A stretch of 64,000 bases of DNA from Microvirga puerhi (lineage in GTDB: Bacteria > Pseudomonadota > Alphaproteobacteria > Rhizobiales > Beijerinckiaceae): positions 31,611 to 95,610 of the forward strand of contig NZ_JAIRBM010000020.1 in the NCBI RefSeq assembly GCF_020089865.1, in the 5' to 3' direction. Every line of letters begins with the position of its first letter. The stretch's first letter is position 1. The position numbers and the translations under genes are program-made. Positions 17,805 to 26,204 of the stretch are shown piece after piece. The notes under the pieces are model-generated. The model searched no databases. It had not been told where the DNA came from and worked only from the letters and a program-made list of their open reading frames with translations.

Positions 17805-18719
17805 TTAAAGGTCGCGATCCCAATGCGGCTCCGGTGCAAAACGGTCGGCGAGGAACTCGACGATGGCACGGACCTTGGCAGGCGCCTGCCGTCCGGACGG
17901 CATGACCGCATGAACCGCCAACTCGTAGGTCGGCGTCTCTTCGAGAATGGGGACGAGCGCACCGCTGCGAAGGCTGTCGCCCACGAGGAAGGTCGGCTGG
18001 TAGATGATGCCCTGGCCGGCGATCGCGGCCGCGAGCAGGGCGTCGCCGTTGTTGGCACGCAGGTTGCCTTTAACCGGGACAACCATATCCGCATCGCGAC
18101 CGAACACCCATCGATCCGGGCTGACGGTCGTCGAGAGAGTGTAGCCGAGGCAATTGTGCCGTGAGAGATCCGCCAACGTCTGCGGGGTGCCGTGCTCCGC
18201 AAGATATGAGGGCGCGGCGCAGACGACGATCCTGCAGGGAGCCAATCTCCGGGCGACGAGGCGCGAGTCCTTCAATCGTCCGATCCGGATGGCCAGGTCC
18301 CATCCTTCCTCGATCAGCTCCACATAACGGTCGGCAAGACCTAGATCGACATGGACCGAGGGGTAGAGGCGGCTGAACTCCGCAAGGGCGGGGGCGATCT
18401 CGCGAAAGCCGAAGGTCACCGGCACATTGAGGCGCAAAATGCCCCTCGGCTCGATCCGGTCGAGACCGGCTGACGCCTCGGCCTCTTCGATTTCACTTAA
18501 AATGCGCTCGACCGATGCGAGATAGTTGCGCCCCCCTTCGGTCAGGACGAGCTTTCGAGTGGAGCGGTGCAGCAACTTGATCCCAAGCCGGGCCTCAAGC
18601 GCTGCCACATGCTTCGTCACCATGGTTTGCGAAAGATCCAGGGCCCGCGCCGCAGCGGAAAAGCTGCCGAGCATCGCGACGCGCTGAAAAACCTGCATGC
18701 TGGTAACGCGGTCAAGCAC
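17805..18719 (-). CDS. LysR family transcriptional regulator
   Basis: A 304-residue LTTR. The N-terminal winged helix reads MQVFQRVAMLGSFSAAARAL and LSQTMVTKHVAALEARLGIK, followed by LLHRSTRKLVLTEGGRNYL. The C-terminal periplasmic-binding-like effector domain starts near residue 90 (GILRLNVPVTFGF). It diverges from the DoxX and VOC genes with a 98-base promoter region that contains a dyad (18745-18762), the standard arrangement for LTTR autoregulation and control of the divergent gene. The effector is not predictable, though DoxX/VOC partners suggest quinone or aromatic stress. Confidence 0.92.
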   Translation of the reverse strand: MLDRVTSMQVFQRVAMLGSFSAAARALDLSQTMVTKHVAALEARLGIKLLHRSTRKLVLTEGGRNYLASVERILSEIEEAEASAGLDRIEPRGILRLNVPVTFGFREIAPALAEFSRLYPSVHVDLGLADRYVELIEEGWDLAIRIGRLKDSRLVARRLAPCRIVVCAAPSYLAEHGTPQTLADLSRHNCLGYTLSTTVSPDRWVFGRDADMVVPVKGNLRANNGDALLAAAIAGQGIIYQPTFLVGDSLRSGALVPILEETPTYELAVHAVMPSGRQAPAKVRAIVEFLADRFAPEPHWDRDL

Positions 18720-18744
18720 GACCTCACTCCCCTGGTGTGAGCTG

Positions 18745-18762
18745 ATATTCCATGCCGAATAT
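18745..18762. promoter_or_regulatory. Candidate LysR box: ATATTC-N6-GAATAT
   Basis: Perfect six-base inverted repeat lying 26 bases upstream of the lysR start and 56 upstream of the probable doxX start. It contains a T-N11-A pair (18746/18758), the usual LTTR core. A second, overlapping dyad GAATA-N6-TATTC covers 18757-18772. Binding by the adjacent LysR protein is inference. Confidence 0.5.
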
Positions 18763-18817
18763 TATCGTATTCTTGGTTTGAGGCCATATGGGAAGCAGTT
18801 CAATTCTGGAGATCGTG

Positions 18818-19252
18818 ATGATCGATACCCGCACTGCTCCCTACGCCGCTCTGGTTCTGCGCGTTGCGCTGGGAATTCTGTTTCTAGCCCATGCCGGCCT
18901 GAAGATCTTCGTCTTCACCCCGGCCGGCACCGCGCAATTCTTCGGCAGCCTCGGTCTGCCACCAGCTCTCGCCTATCTGACGATCCTGATCGAAGTGGCC
19001 GGTGGCGTGGCGCTGATCCTCGGATTTTACGCACGCATCGCCGCGATCGTCTTGATCCCGATCCTGCTCGGCGCGATCTTCACGGTGCATGGGCCAGCCG
19101 GTTTCTTCTTCACCAATCCGAAGGGTGGATGGGAATTCCTGGCGCTCTGGATCGTCGGTCTTCTGGCGCAAGCCCTCGTGGGCGACGGGGCTCTGGCGCT
19201 CAAGTCCACGCCGGCGAGCACGTCCGGTAGGCTCGCCGCCCGTTCGGCATGA
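18818..19252 (+). CDS. DoxX family membrane protein
   Basis: About 144 residues with four predicted membrane helices (for example VLRVALGILFLAHAGLKIF, ILIEVAGGVALILGFYARIA and AIVLIPILLGAIFTVHG). DoxX-like proteins are small inner-membrane proteins linked to thiol or quinone redox stress. Their activity is poorly defined. ATG 18818 is preferred because GGAG lies six bases upstream. ATG 18788 in frame would add ten residues. It is followed after ten bases by the VOC gene, so the two are cotranscribed away from LysR. Confidence 0.85.
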   Translation: MIDTRTAPYAALVLRVALGILFLAHAGLKIFVFTPAGTAQFFGSLGLPPALAYLTILIEVAGGVALILGFYARIAAIVLIPILLGAIFTVHGPAGFFFTNPKGGWEFLALWIVGLLAQALVGDGALALKSTPASTSGRLAARSA

Positions 19253-19262
19253 GGCACGAACC

Positions 19263-19793
19263 ATGACTTCACCTGTTAAACCTCTTCCTCCGGCCGAATC
19301 TTCGGCCACGCAGCCGGTGCATCCGGGTACGCGGATCGGACATGTCCACCTGAAAGTGGCCGATCTCGATCGCGCCCTCGGATTCTACCGGGATGTTCTC
19401 GGCTTCGAGCTGACGCAGCGCTACGGCAGCCAGGCCGCATTCCTCTCGGCCGGGGGCTATCACCACCATATCGGCCTTAATACCTGGGAAAGTGCCGGCG
19501 GTTCTCCGCCGCCTCCCGGCACCACGGGCCTTTATCACGTGGCGATCCTCTACCCGACCCGTGAGGCGCTGGCGGATGCGCTCCGCCGGCTCGTCGAGGC
19601 CGGCATCATGCTTGACGGCGCGAGCGATCACGGGGTCAGCGAGGCGCTCTACCTGCGCGATCCCGACGGCAACGGCGTCGAACTCTACTGGGATCGTCCG
19701 GAAGAGCAGTGGCCGAGAGCGCCGGATGGAACACTCCAGATGGTGACACGGCGCCTGGACCTTCAGGGCCTGCTTGCCCTTGCCAAGCCTTGA
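19263..19793 (+). CDS. VOC-family protein (catechol 2,3-dioxygenase/glyoxalase-like)
   Basis: A 176-residue vicinal-oxygen-chelate protein with two beta-alpha-beta-beta-beta modules. The metal ligands are expected at the histidine of [17 protein letters not shown], the histidine of LYHVAILYP and the glutamate of [15 protein letters not shown]. The [19 protein letters not shown] block is that of CatE-like dioxygenases. A ring-cleavage or glyoxalase-type reaction on a quinone or aromatic is plausible. Its neighbours DoxX and LysR resemble the doxX-catE and mhq-type stress modules of other bacteria, which are quinone/aromatic-responsive. Confidence 0.85.
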   Translation: MTSPVKPLPPAESSATQPVHPGTRIGHVHLKVADLDRALGFYRDVLGFELTQRYGSQAAFLSAGGYHHHIGLNTWESAGGSPPPPGTTGLYHVAILYPTREALADALRRLVEAGIMLDGASDHGVSEALYLRDPDGNGVELYWDRPEEQWPRAPDGTLQMVTRRLDLQGLLALAKP

Positions 19794-19852
19794 TAGATAT
19801 TCCCAGGCCTCCAGCTTCAGCTTATCCTCGGTGTCGTTGGAGGTCTGGGATC

Positions 19853-20287
19853 ATGTGGCAGGAATTCAAACAGTTTGCGTTACGCGGCAACGTGGTCGAT
19901 CTGGCCATCGGCGTCATCATCGGTGCTGCCTTCGGACGGATCGTGGAATCCCTCGTCGGGGATATTTTCATGCCGATCATCGGAGCGATCTCCGGCGGCC
20001 TCGACTTCTCGAACTACTTCGTTCCGCTGTCCAAGAACGTCACGGCGACCTCGCTGGCGCAGGCGAAGGCCCAGGGAGCCGTTCTGGCCTGGGGCAATTT
20101 CATCACCGTCGCGATCAATTTCGCGATCATCGCCTTCATCCTGTTCCTCGTCGTGAAGGGCATCAATCAAATGCGGCGCAAGGCCGATGCCAAGGCCGAG
20201 GAAGCCAAGAAGGCCCCGGAAATTCCCGCCGACGTGAAGCTTCTGGGCGAGATCCGCGATCTCCTCCGGGATCGACGGTCGGTCTGA
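19853..20287 (+). CDS. mscL: Large-conductance mechanosensitive channel MscL
   Basis: A 144-residue MscL. The N-terminal amphipathic helix and TM1 read [20 protein letters not shown], then [22 protein letters not shown]2 is [20 protein letters not shown], and the C-terminal cytoplasmic bundle ([13 protein letters not shown]) is present. The protein opens under membrane tension to release solutes on hypo-osmotic shock. Start ATG 19853 follows GGTCTGGGA. It appears to be transcribed separately from the VOC gene, with a 59-base gap. Confidence 0.96.
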   Translation: MWQEFKQFALRGNVVDLAIGVIIGAAFGRIVESLVGDIFMPIIGAISGGLDFSNYFVPLSKNVTATSLAQAKAQGAVLAWGNFITVAINFAIIAFILFLVVKGINQMRRKADAKAEEAKKAPEIPADVKLLGEIRDLLRDRRSV

Positions 20288-20396
20288 TTCATCAAGCCTT
20301 TCGATCGCATCCGTGGCTTCTTGTGATGGAACGGCATTGACGCTTGCCATCACGGGGCGGACAAGCCATGCCTGTCCGCCTGCCAGGGAGCCCACC

Positions 20397-21599
20397 ATGA
20401 ATGCGTCCGCCGCCATGCCGCCGTTCTTCGCCCTTCGCCCGGAGGCCGAGCAGGCACCGACGAGCGGCATCGTCGACGTGTTCAACTACGGTCGTAACCG
20501 GGAGGGCCTGATCCCCCTCTGGGTCGGGGAGGGGGATTTGCCGACCCCCCCCTTCATCTGCGATGCCGCGACCCGATCCCTCGCAGCAGGTGAAACCTTC
20601 TATACCTACCAACGCGGGATTCCCGAGTTGCGGCAGACTCTGTCGCGCTATCACGAGCGGATCTATGGGCAGCCGGTCGATCCGGAGCGCTTTTTCGTGA
20701 CGTCCGGCGGTATGCCAGCCATGCAGGTCGCCATGCGGATGGTCTCAGGCCCGGGTGACGAGGTACTCATCTCCACGCCTGCCTGGCCGAACTTCGCGGG
20801 CGCGATCACCGTGGCCGGTGCCCAGCCGGTCGCAGTGCCGATGGTGTTCGGGCAGAACGGCTGGAACCTGGATTTCGATCGTCTCGAGAAGGCGGTGACG
20901 CCCCGCACCCGCGCGCTCCTCATCAACTCCCCCGCCAACCCGACGGGGTGGACCGCCACATTCTCCGACCTGAGGGCATTGCTGGATCTCGCACGCCGCC
21001 ATGGCCTCTGGATCATCGCGGACGAGATCTATGGCCGTTTCGTCTACGATCCGGCCCTGCAGGTAGAGGGAAGAGCGCCTTCGTTCCGGGATGTCATGGC
21101 ATCGGAGGACCGCATCCTCTTCGTTCAGACCTTCTCCAAGAACTGGGCAATGACCGGATGGCGGCTCGGCTGGCTCGAAGCGCCGCCTGCGCTCGGCCAA
21201 GTCATTGAGAACCTCGTTCAGTACCAGAGTTCCGGCACGCCGGTTTTCATCCAGCGCGGTGGCGTCGCGGCGTTGGAACAGGGCGAGGAGTTCGTCGCCC
21301 ATCAGATCGACCGGGCTCGAACGGGTCGCGAGATCGTCGGACGCCTGTCGCAGACAGATTTCGTTGAATTGCCACCCCCCAGCGGCGCCTTCTATGCCTT
21401 CCTCAAGATCAAGAGCCAGAAGACCTCCAAGGAGATCGCCATGGGATTGATCGAGGAGGCGAATGTGGGCCTTGCTCCCGGTTCGGCCTTCGGCGAGGCG
21501 GGGGAGGGATATCTGCGCCTTTGCTATGCGCGCAAGGCCTCCGATCTCGAAGAGGCGGTGCGCCGCATCGGCGAAGCTCTCCCACGGGTTGTCGGCTGA
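20397..21599 (+). CDS. PLP-dependent aminotransferase, class I/II
   Basis: A 400-residue fold-type I aminotransferase. The PLP lysine is K248 in QTFSKNWAMTGWRLGW, the substrate-binding NSPANPTG is at 177-184, and the cofactor-binding aspartate is in ADEIYGRF (209 region). The family transfers amino groups between amino acids and 2-oxoacids. It resembles AspC-like or AatB-like enzymes, and the substrate is not determinable. A GGGAGCCC site precedes ATG 20397. The AbrB-type gene follows 98 bases downstream on the same strand. Confidence 0.92.
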   Translation: MNASAAMPPFFALRPEAEQAPTSGIVDVFNYGRNREGLIPLWVGEGDLPTPPFICDAATRSLAAGETFYTYQRGIPELRQTLSRYHERIYGQPVDPERFFVTSGGMPAMQVAMRMVSGPGDEVLISTPAWPNFAGAITVAGAQPVAVPMVFGQNGWNLDFDRLEKAVTPRTRALLINSPANPTGWTATFSDLRALLDLARRHGLWIIADEIYGRFVYDPALQVEGRAPSFRDVMASEDRILFVQTFSKNWAMTGWRLGWLEAPPALGQVIENLVQYQSSGTPVFIQRGGVAALEQGEEFVAHQIDRARTGREIVGRLSQTDFVELPPPSGAFYAFLKIKSQKTSKEIAMGLIEEANVGLAPGSAFGEAGEGYLRLCYARKASDLEEAVRRIGEALPRVVG

Positions 21600-21697
21600 A
21601 CCGGCGCGTGCATGCCAAGCTTGCGCGTTCGGTATTTGACGTGGGCGTCATCTACATTCATTGAGCCGGGACGGCCGTTCCGGCCCGATCCTCTCTC

Positions 21698-22744
21698 ATG
21701 CGCATCGTCCTTGCCCATCTCGTTCAGATCCTGATTGCCGGCCTCGGTGGATTGATCCTCGACGTGCTCGGGGTTCCAGCCGCATGGCTGTCCGGATCGG
21801 CGCTGGCGATCGTCTTGTGGGGATGGGCCGGACGTGCGCTGCCGATGCCGCGCCATCTGGTGGATGCGGCGATGCTGATTTCCGGCGCCTCCATGGGAGC
21901 CGCGGTCACGCCTGAAGCGATCGCCGCCATGGGCCGGTATCCGTCGAGCCTGATCCTTCTCGTCATTGCCGTCATGGCCATTTCGGGTACGTCGGCGCTC
22001 TGGCTCACCCGCATCTCGGGCTGGCGTCGGGACGATGCGGTGCTGGCATCCGTGCCTGGAGCTCTCTCGACGGTTCTGGCGATCGCCATCGATCGAAACG
22101 CCTCGGTTGCCCCCATCGCGATCGTTCAGAACCTGCGGCTCTTCGTGCTGATCGCTCTCCTCCCCAGCGCCGTGGTGTTCAGTGGCGGCGGCGCGTCGGC
22201 TGCACTGATCGGACAGGGGATGCCGATTCAAAGCCCGGCCGGGATGGCTTTCATCCTGATTGGTGGCCTTGTGTTCGGCACGATCCTCAAGCAGCTGAAA
22301 GTTGCCGCGCCCATTCTGCTCGGCGCGATGCTCGTGAGTACCATCAGCCATGGTTCGGAGCGGGTGACAGGTGTCATTCCGCCGGTGATCACCACAGGGG
22401 GGCTGGTGTTGATCGGCATGTTCATTGCCGAGCGCTTTCGCGATATCCGCCGCTCCACGATCCGCACGACACTCATTGCCGCCATCGGCTCTTTTGCCAT
22501 CGGCATGATGGTCGCGACCGCCTTCGCTGGTCTTGCGGCGTGGCTCGCCGGCGTGAGCTTCGCCAACGGGCTTGTCGCCTTTGCACCGGGCGGGCTGGAG
22601 GCGATGACCGTGCTGGCTCTCGTGCTCGGGCTCGACCCGATCTATGTCGGGATTCACCATCTGGTCCGGTTCATCGGCATCGGGCTTGTGGTGCCCTTCG
22701 TCGTCACCTGGTTGCAGAAAAGCGATCCGCCGAAGGTTGGCTGA
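21698..22744 (+). CDS. AbrB/AmoA-like membrane protein
   Basis: A 348-residue membrane protein with about nine to ten hydrophobic segments arranged as two repeats (IAGLGGLILDVLGVPAAWLSG and GAAVTPEAIAAMGRYPSSLI near the first, VSFANGLVAFAPGGLEAMTV near the end). It matches the family named AbrB or ammonia-monooxygenase-like, which is neither a regulator of the Bacillus AbrB type nor a true monooxygenase. A transport role is suspected. The gene converges on the RpiR gene with only ten bases between the two stops. Confidence 0.85.
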   Translation: MRIVLAHLVQILIAGLGGLILDVLGVPAAWLSGSALAIVLWGWAGRALPMPRHLVDAAMLISGASMGAAVTPEAIAAMGRYPSSLILLVIAVMAISGTSALWLTRISGWRRDDAVLASVPGALSTVLAIAIDRNASVAPIAIVQNLRLFVLIALLPSAVVFSGGGASAALIGQGMPIQSPAGMAFILIGGLVFGTILKQLKVAAPILLGAMLVSTISHGSERVTGVIPPVITTGGLVLIGMFIAERFRDIRRSTIRTTLIAAIGSFAIGMMVATAFAGLAAWLAGVSFANGLVAFAPGGLEAMTVLALVLGLDPIYVGIHHLVRFIGIGLVVPFVVTWLQKSDPPKVG

Positions 22745-22754
22745 AAGAGAGCTT

Positions 22755-23624
22755 CTAAGCGTCTTTACGCAGCTTCTCGACCGCTTCCATCCGTAGTCTG
22801 GCCGTGTCCCACAATCGCCGCGTGACTGCCCCGACGAGCGCTTCCGCGATCAACATGAGGCCAATGGAAGAATCCCAGTTGGAGGGTGCGGATATATGGG
22901 CCGGCAGCACATGGCGGGCGACGCGGGCGATCGGGGACAGCCATGGATCGGTCAGCAGGACGACGGTCGCGCCTTGCTTCGCCGCCGTCTCGCTCAAGGC
23001 GATGACATCCTCCTGATAGCGCCGGATATCGAAGACGACGAGCACGTCCTTGCGCCCGATCTCGATCATCCGGTCGCGCCACAGGGCGGGCTGCCCGTCG
23101 ATGTAATCCACCTGGCTGCGCACGATCCGGAAATGACTTTCCGCATAACGGGCTAGCGCCCCGGTGAACCGGCCGCCCGTGAAATGGATATGCCGGCGCG
23201 GGTCGCTCAAGAGCGCGACCACCGCTTCGAATTCCGCAGGCGCGATGTTCTCAAGTGTCGCGTTCAGGTTGCCGATCACCGCATCCGTGAAGGAAGCGAG
23301 GGCAGGGGCCGCTTGACCCGCTCCAATGGGGCTCGCCTTGGCGAGCGGCGACAGAAGGCGGGCCTCTAGCTCTTCCCGCAGGTGCTTCTGGAACTCCGGG
23401 AAGCCACTAAAGCCCAGGCGCGTGACGAAGCGCAGGACCGAGGGCGCCGAGATGCCGGCCCGCGCCGCGAATTCCGCAACCGTCTCGAGCCCGGCGAAGG
23501 GGTAGTGGCTTAGGAGCACATGCGCCGCACGCTTCTCACTCGTCGTGAAAGTCTCCATCTCGTGACGGATGCGATCCGCCAGCGTAGATGACGTTTGGGA
23601 ATGTATTGTACTTTCGTTGCGCAT
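22755..23624 (-). CDS. MurR/RpiR family transcriptional regulator
   Basis: About 289 residues. An N-terminal HTH_6 domain (IRHEMETFTTSEKRAAHVLL and VAEFAARAGISAPSVLRFV) is followed by a SIS ligand-binding domain (HIHFTGGRFTGALARYAESH, DVLVVFDIRRYQEDV). RpiR proteins sense phosphosugars or related metabolites. This one is divergent from the ethanolamine-type catabolic genes and is the natural candidate to regulate them. ATG 23624 (MRNESTIHSQTS) is chosen, because the frame extends further only to a TTG with no better ribosome site. One copy of the candidate operator overlaps its first codons. Confidence 0.88.
   Translation of the reverse strand: MRNESTIHSQTSSTLADRIRHEMETFTTSEKRAAHVLLSHYPFAGLETVAEFAARAGISAPSVLRFVTRLGFSGFPEFQKHLREELEARLLSPLAKASPIGAGQAAPALASFTDAVIGNLNATLENIAPAEFEAVVALLSDPRRHIHFTGGRFTGALARYAESHFRIVRSQVDYIDGQPALWRDRMIEIGRKDVLVVFDIRRYQEDVIALSETAAKQGATVVLLTDPWLSPIARVARHVLPAHISAPSNWDSSIGLMLIAEALVGAVTRRLWDTARLRMEAVEKLRKDA
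23597..23616. promoter_or_regulatory. Candidate RpiR operator copy 2 (imperfect)
   Basis: GGGAATGTATTGTACTTTCG matches the upstream dyad at 23702-23721 in most positions, and 15 of 20 match when the two GGGAA starts are aligned. It is itself a near-palindrome (GAATGT/ACTTTC). It overlaps the first codons of the rpiR gene, which suggests autorepression. Function is inferred. Confidence 0.45.
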
Positions 23625-23702
23625 GTGCGGAGTGTCCACAGCTCCGTTCTTGACGGCTTCCGAAAGCTGTACCAAAAATTTCAAAACGACAACAACAAGT
23701 GG

Positions 23703-23719
23703 GAACGTATCGCACGTTC
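23703..23719. promoter_or_regulatory. Candidate RpiR operator copy 1: GAACGT-N5-ACGTTC
   Basis: Perfect six-base inverted repeat, 41 bases before the start of the catabolic gene at 23761 and about 105 bases (ten helical turns) from a similar site at 23597-23616. Its position fits control of the divergent promoter by the RpiR protein. Confidence 0.55.
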
Positions 23720-23760
23720 AAACAGGATTTCCTCTTCCGAACGGATAAGCGGAGGGTTGC

Positions 23761-24549
23761 ATGGTGCATGCGAGGCGGACGGCGACCGAGGGAGAGCGCG
23801 GAGGATCCGCGGCCGAGCCGGTTGCCTGCCTGGAGAATCGCCAGGGGCGGTCTCCGATTCTTTTGATCTGCGAGCATGCATCCAATCATTTGCCGGAGCG
23901 GTATGGAACGCTGGATCTCGGCCAGGCGGAGCGGGAGAGCCACATCGCCTGGGACCCTGGGGCCTTGGGCGTGGCACGGCTCCTGTCACGCGATCTCGAT
24001 GCGCCGCTGATCCACGCGACCGTGTCCCGACTGGTTCTCGACCTTAACCGCGACCCATCGGCGCCGGATTCCATCACGGCGTTGAGCGAGGCTACAACCA
24101 TCCCAGGAAATGCAGATCTCTCGCCGGATGAGCGCGCCCGGCGCGTCGCGGAGGTCTACGACGCCTTTCATCGCGCGGTCGACGACTATGTGGAGGCGCG
24201 CAAGGCCGCCGGGCACGTGACGACGGTCGTTTCCGTCCATTCCTTTACGCCAATCTACCGCGGCGTGCCGCGTCCCTGGCAGATCGGTCTCATCTTCGAC
24301 AAGGACGAGCGTCTGGCGCGCAGGGTAGCGTCGGGCCTCCGGCGGGATGCCGCGCTCAATGTCGGCATGAACGAGCCATACAGCCCTGCCGATCGCGTGT
24401 TCCATACGCTCGAGCGCCATGCCGAGAGACGGGGACTAGCGTCTCTCATGATCGAAATCCGCAACGACCTGATCCGCACACAAGACGGACAGGCGTCGTG
24501 GGCAAGCCGTCTTGCACCTTTGATGAGGGAGGGCGTGCAGCGGCTCTGA
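23761..24549 (+). CDS. N-formylglutamate amidohydrolase family protein
   Basis: A 262-residue member of the FGase family. Hallmarks are ILLICEHASNHLPERYG near residue 40, the arginine/asparagine segment SRLVLDLNRDPSAPDSI, VVSVHSFTPIYRGVPR with a probable metal ligand, and the C-terminal MIEIRNDLIR. The named activity hydrolyses N-formylglutamate in histidine degradation, but no hut genes are near. Here it leads an operon with a GS-like ligase, so hydrolysis of a gamma-glutamyl amide is a reasonable alternative (inference). The gene starts 136 bases from the divergent rpiR. Confidence 0.85.
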   Translation: MVHARRTATEGERGGSAAEPVACLENRQGRSPILLICEHASNHLPERYGTLDLGQAERESHIAWDPGALGVARLLSRDLDAPLIHATVSRLVLDLNRDPSAPDSITALSEATTIPGNADLSPDERARRVAEVYDAFHRAVDDYVEARKAAGHVTTVVSVHSFTPIYRGVPRPWQIGLIFDKDERLARRVASGLRRDAALNVGMNEPYSPADRVFHTLERHAERRGLASLMIEIRNDLIRTQDGQASWASRLAPLMREGVQRL

Positions 24550-24613
24550 CGACGGCCATGGCGCGAGGTGTGCCGTGGCTCAGAGGGCAGACTTATTCTT
24601 GGAGGAAGAGTCT

Positions 24614-26146
24614 ATGTCAGTCGGACAAGGGAGTACGGGGGCCCAGGCTCCAGCCGGAACGCAAGCGTCAGCCGGCATTACCTATACAACAGTAGACGAG
24701 AGTTATTTCGAGGCCCGTCGCCTCAAGCGTTATGCACGCGTCTGGTCGCTTTGGGCGCTCGGCGTCGGGGCGGTGATTTCCGGCCATTACTCGGGCTGGA
24801 ATCTCGGCTTGGGACAGGGCTTCGGCTCGATGTTCTTCGCCACCATCATCATCGCCATCATGTATCTCGGCCTGACCTTCTCCCTGGCTGAGATGTCTCC
24901 GGCCCTGCCGCACACGGGTGGTGCCTATTCGTTCGCCCGAACCTCCATGGGGCCTTGGGCGGGCTATATCACAGGCATTGCCGAGAACATCGAGTTCGTT
25001 CTGACGCCGGCCGTGATCGTGTTCTTCATCGGCTCGTATCTGTCTGCGATCTTTGGAACGTCGCCGGAATTCCAGCCGATCTACTGGATGCTCTCCTATG
25101 CCCTCTTCGTCGGGCTCAACATCGTCGGTGTCGAGCTGTCGTTCAAGGTGACGGTTACGGTGACATTGCTCGCACTTGCGGTGCTGGTCGCCTTCTATCT
25201 GTCCGTTCTGTTCTCCGGTCAGCTCGACTTCTCGCGCTGGGCGCTGAACCTCGGCGCGGACGGCGCGGAGCTGCCGAACGGCAACGGACCCTTCCTGCCG
25301 AACGGTATCGGCGGCATCTTTGCTGCGCTTCCCTTCGCGGTCTGGCTCTTCCTCGCCATCGAGCAATTGCCATTGGCGGCGGAAGAGTCGCATGATCCGC
25401 AGCGAGACATGCCGAAGGGCATTATCGCGGGCATCCTGACACTCATCGTCTCCGCATTTCTCGTGACCTTCCTGAACACGAGCATCGCGCCCGGTGCCGC
25501 CGGACTTGCGAAGTCCGGGGAGCCTTTGCTCGACGGGTTCCGCACGCTCTTCGGAACCGACATTGCGAAGATCCTGGCGACACTCGCGGTGATCGGCCTG
25601 ATCGCTTCGTTCCATACGATCATCTTCGCCTTTGGGCGGCAGATCTATTCCCTGTCGCGCGCGGGCTACTTCCCGAGCTTCCTGTCGGTGACGCATGGAA
25701 GCCGCAAGACCCCGCATGTGGCTCTGATCGCGGGCGCTCTTATAGGTCTCCTGGTGATGCTGATCATCTGGTTTTCCGTGGGAGCGGAGGCCGGAGCCAA
25801 TGTCATCGGTGGAACGCTGCTCAACATGGCGGTGGCTGGTGCGATGCTCGCCTACTTCATGCAGGGCATGTCGTACATCACGCTCAAGAGGAAGTTTCCG
25901 AACATCCATCGGCCCTACAACAGCCCCTTCGGGATTGTGGGCGCCGCCGTCTGCATGATCATCGCAGCCATCACGCTCTATTTCCAGTTCACGGATCCCG
26001 TGTTCCAGAAAGGTGTCCTGGGTGTCGCGATCTATTATGCCGTGATGATGGCCTATTTCCTCATTCACGGACGTCATAAGCTCATCCTCTCGCCGGAGGA
26101 GGAGTTCGCCATGACCAAGGGCGAGAACGACTACAAGACACATTGA
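24614..26146 (+). CDS. APC-superfamily permease, ethanolamine-permease type
   Basis: A 510-residue, about 12-helix amino acid-polyamine-organocation transporter. The N-terminal YARVWSLWALGVGAVISGHY and SGWNLGLGQGFGSMFFATII, with the helix 2-3 block SPALPHTGGAYSFAR, are those of the eat/TIGR00908 ethanolamine permease group. It would import ethanolamine or a related small amine. ATG 24614 follows GGAGGAAGAG. The gene is 64 bases downstream of the amidohydrolase and is followed by a strong hairpin before the ligase gene. Confidence 0.88.
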   Translation: MSVGQGSTGAQAPAGTQASAGITYTTVDESYFEARRLKRYARVWSLWALGVGAVISGHYSGWNLGLGQGFGSMFFATIIIAIMYLGLTFSLAEMSPALPHTGGAYSFARTSMGPWAGYITGIAENIEFVLTPAVIVFFIGSYLSAIFGTSPEFQPIYWMLSYALFVGLNIVGVELSFKVTVTVTLLALAVLVAFYLSVLFSGQLDFSRWALNLGADGAELPNGNGPFLPNGIGGIFAALPFAVWLFLAIEQLPLAAEESHDPQRDMPKGIIAGILTLIVSAFLVTFLNTSIAPGAAGLAKSGEPLLDGFRTLFGTDIAKILATLAVIGLIASFHTIIFAFGRQIYSLSRAGYFPSFLSVTHGSRKTPHVALIAGALIGLLVMLIIWFSVGAEAGANVIGGTLLNMAVAGAMLAYFMQGMSYITLKRKFPNIHRPYNSPFGIVGAAVCMIIAAITLYFQFTDPVFQKGVLGVAIYYAVMMAYFLIHGRHKLILSPEEEFAMTKGENDYKTH

Positions 26147-26153
26147 TCCTTCG

Positions 26154-26175
26154 GGGAGCGCATCCGTGCGCTCCC
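26154..26175 (+). terminator. Hairpin between permease and GS-like genes
   Basis: Perfect nine-base stem GGGAGCGCA/TGCGCTCCC with a four-base loop, beginning seven bases after the permease stop. The downstream sequence is pyrimidine-rich (TCCTTCCTCTT) but not a clean T run. It may give partial termination or protect mRNA ends, giving unequal expression within the operon. Confidence 0.5.
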
Positions 26176-26204
26176 TCCTTCCTTCCTCTTGTCAGGGACT
26201 TGGC

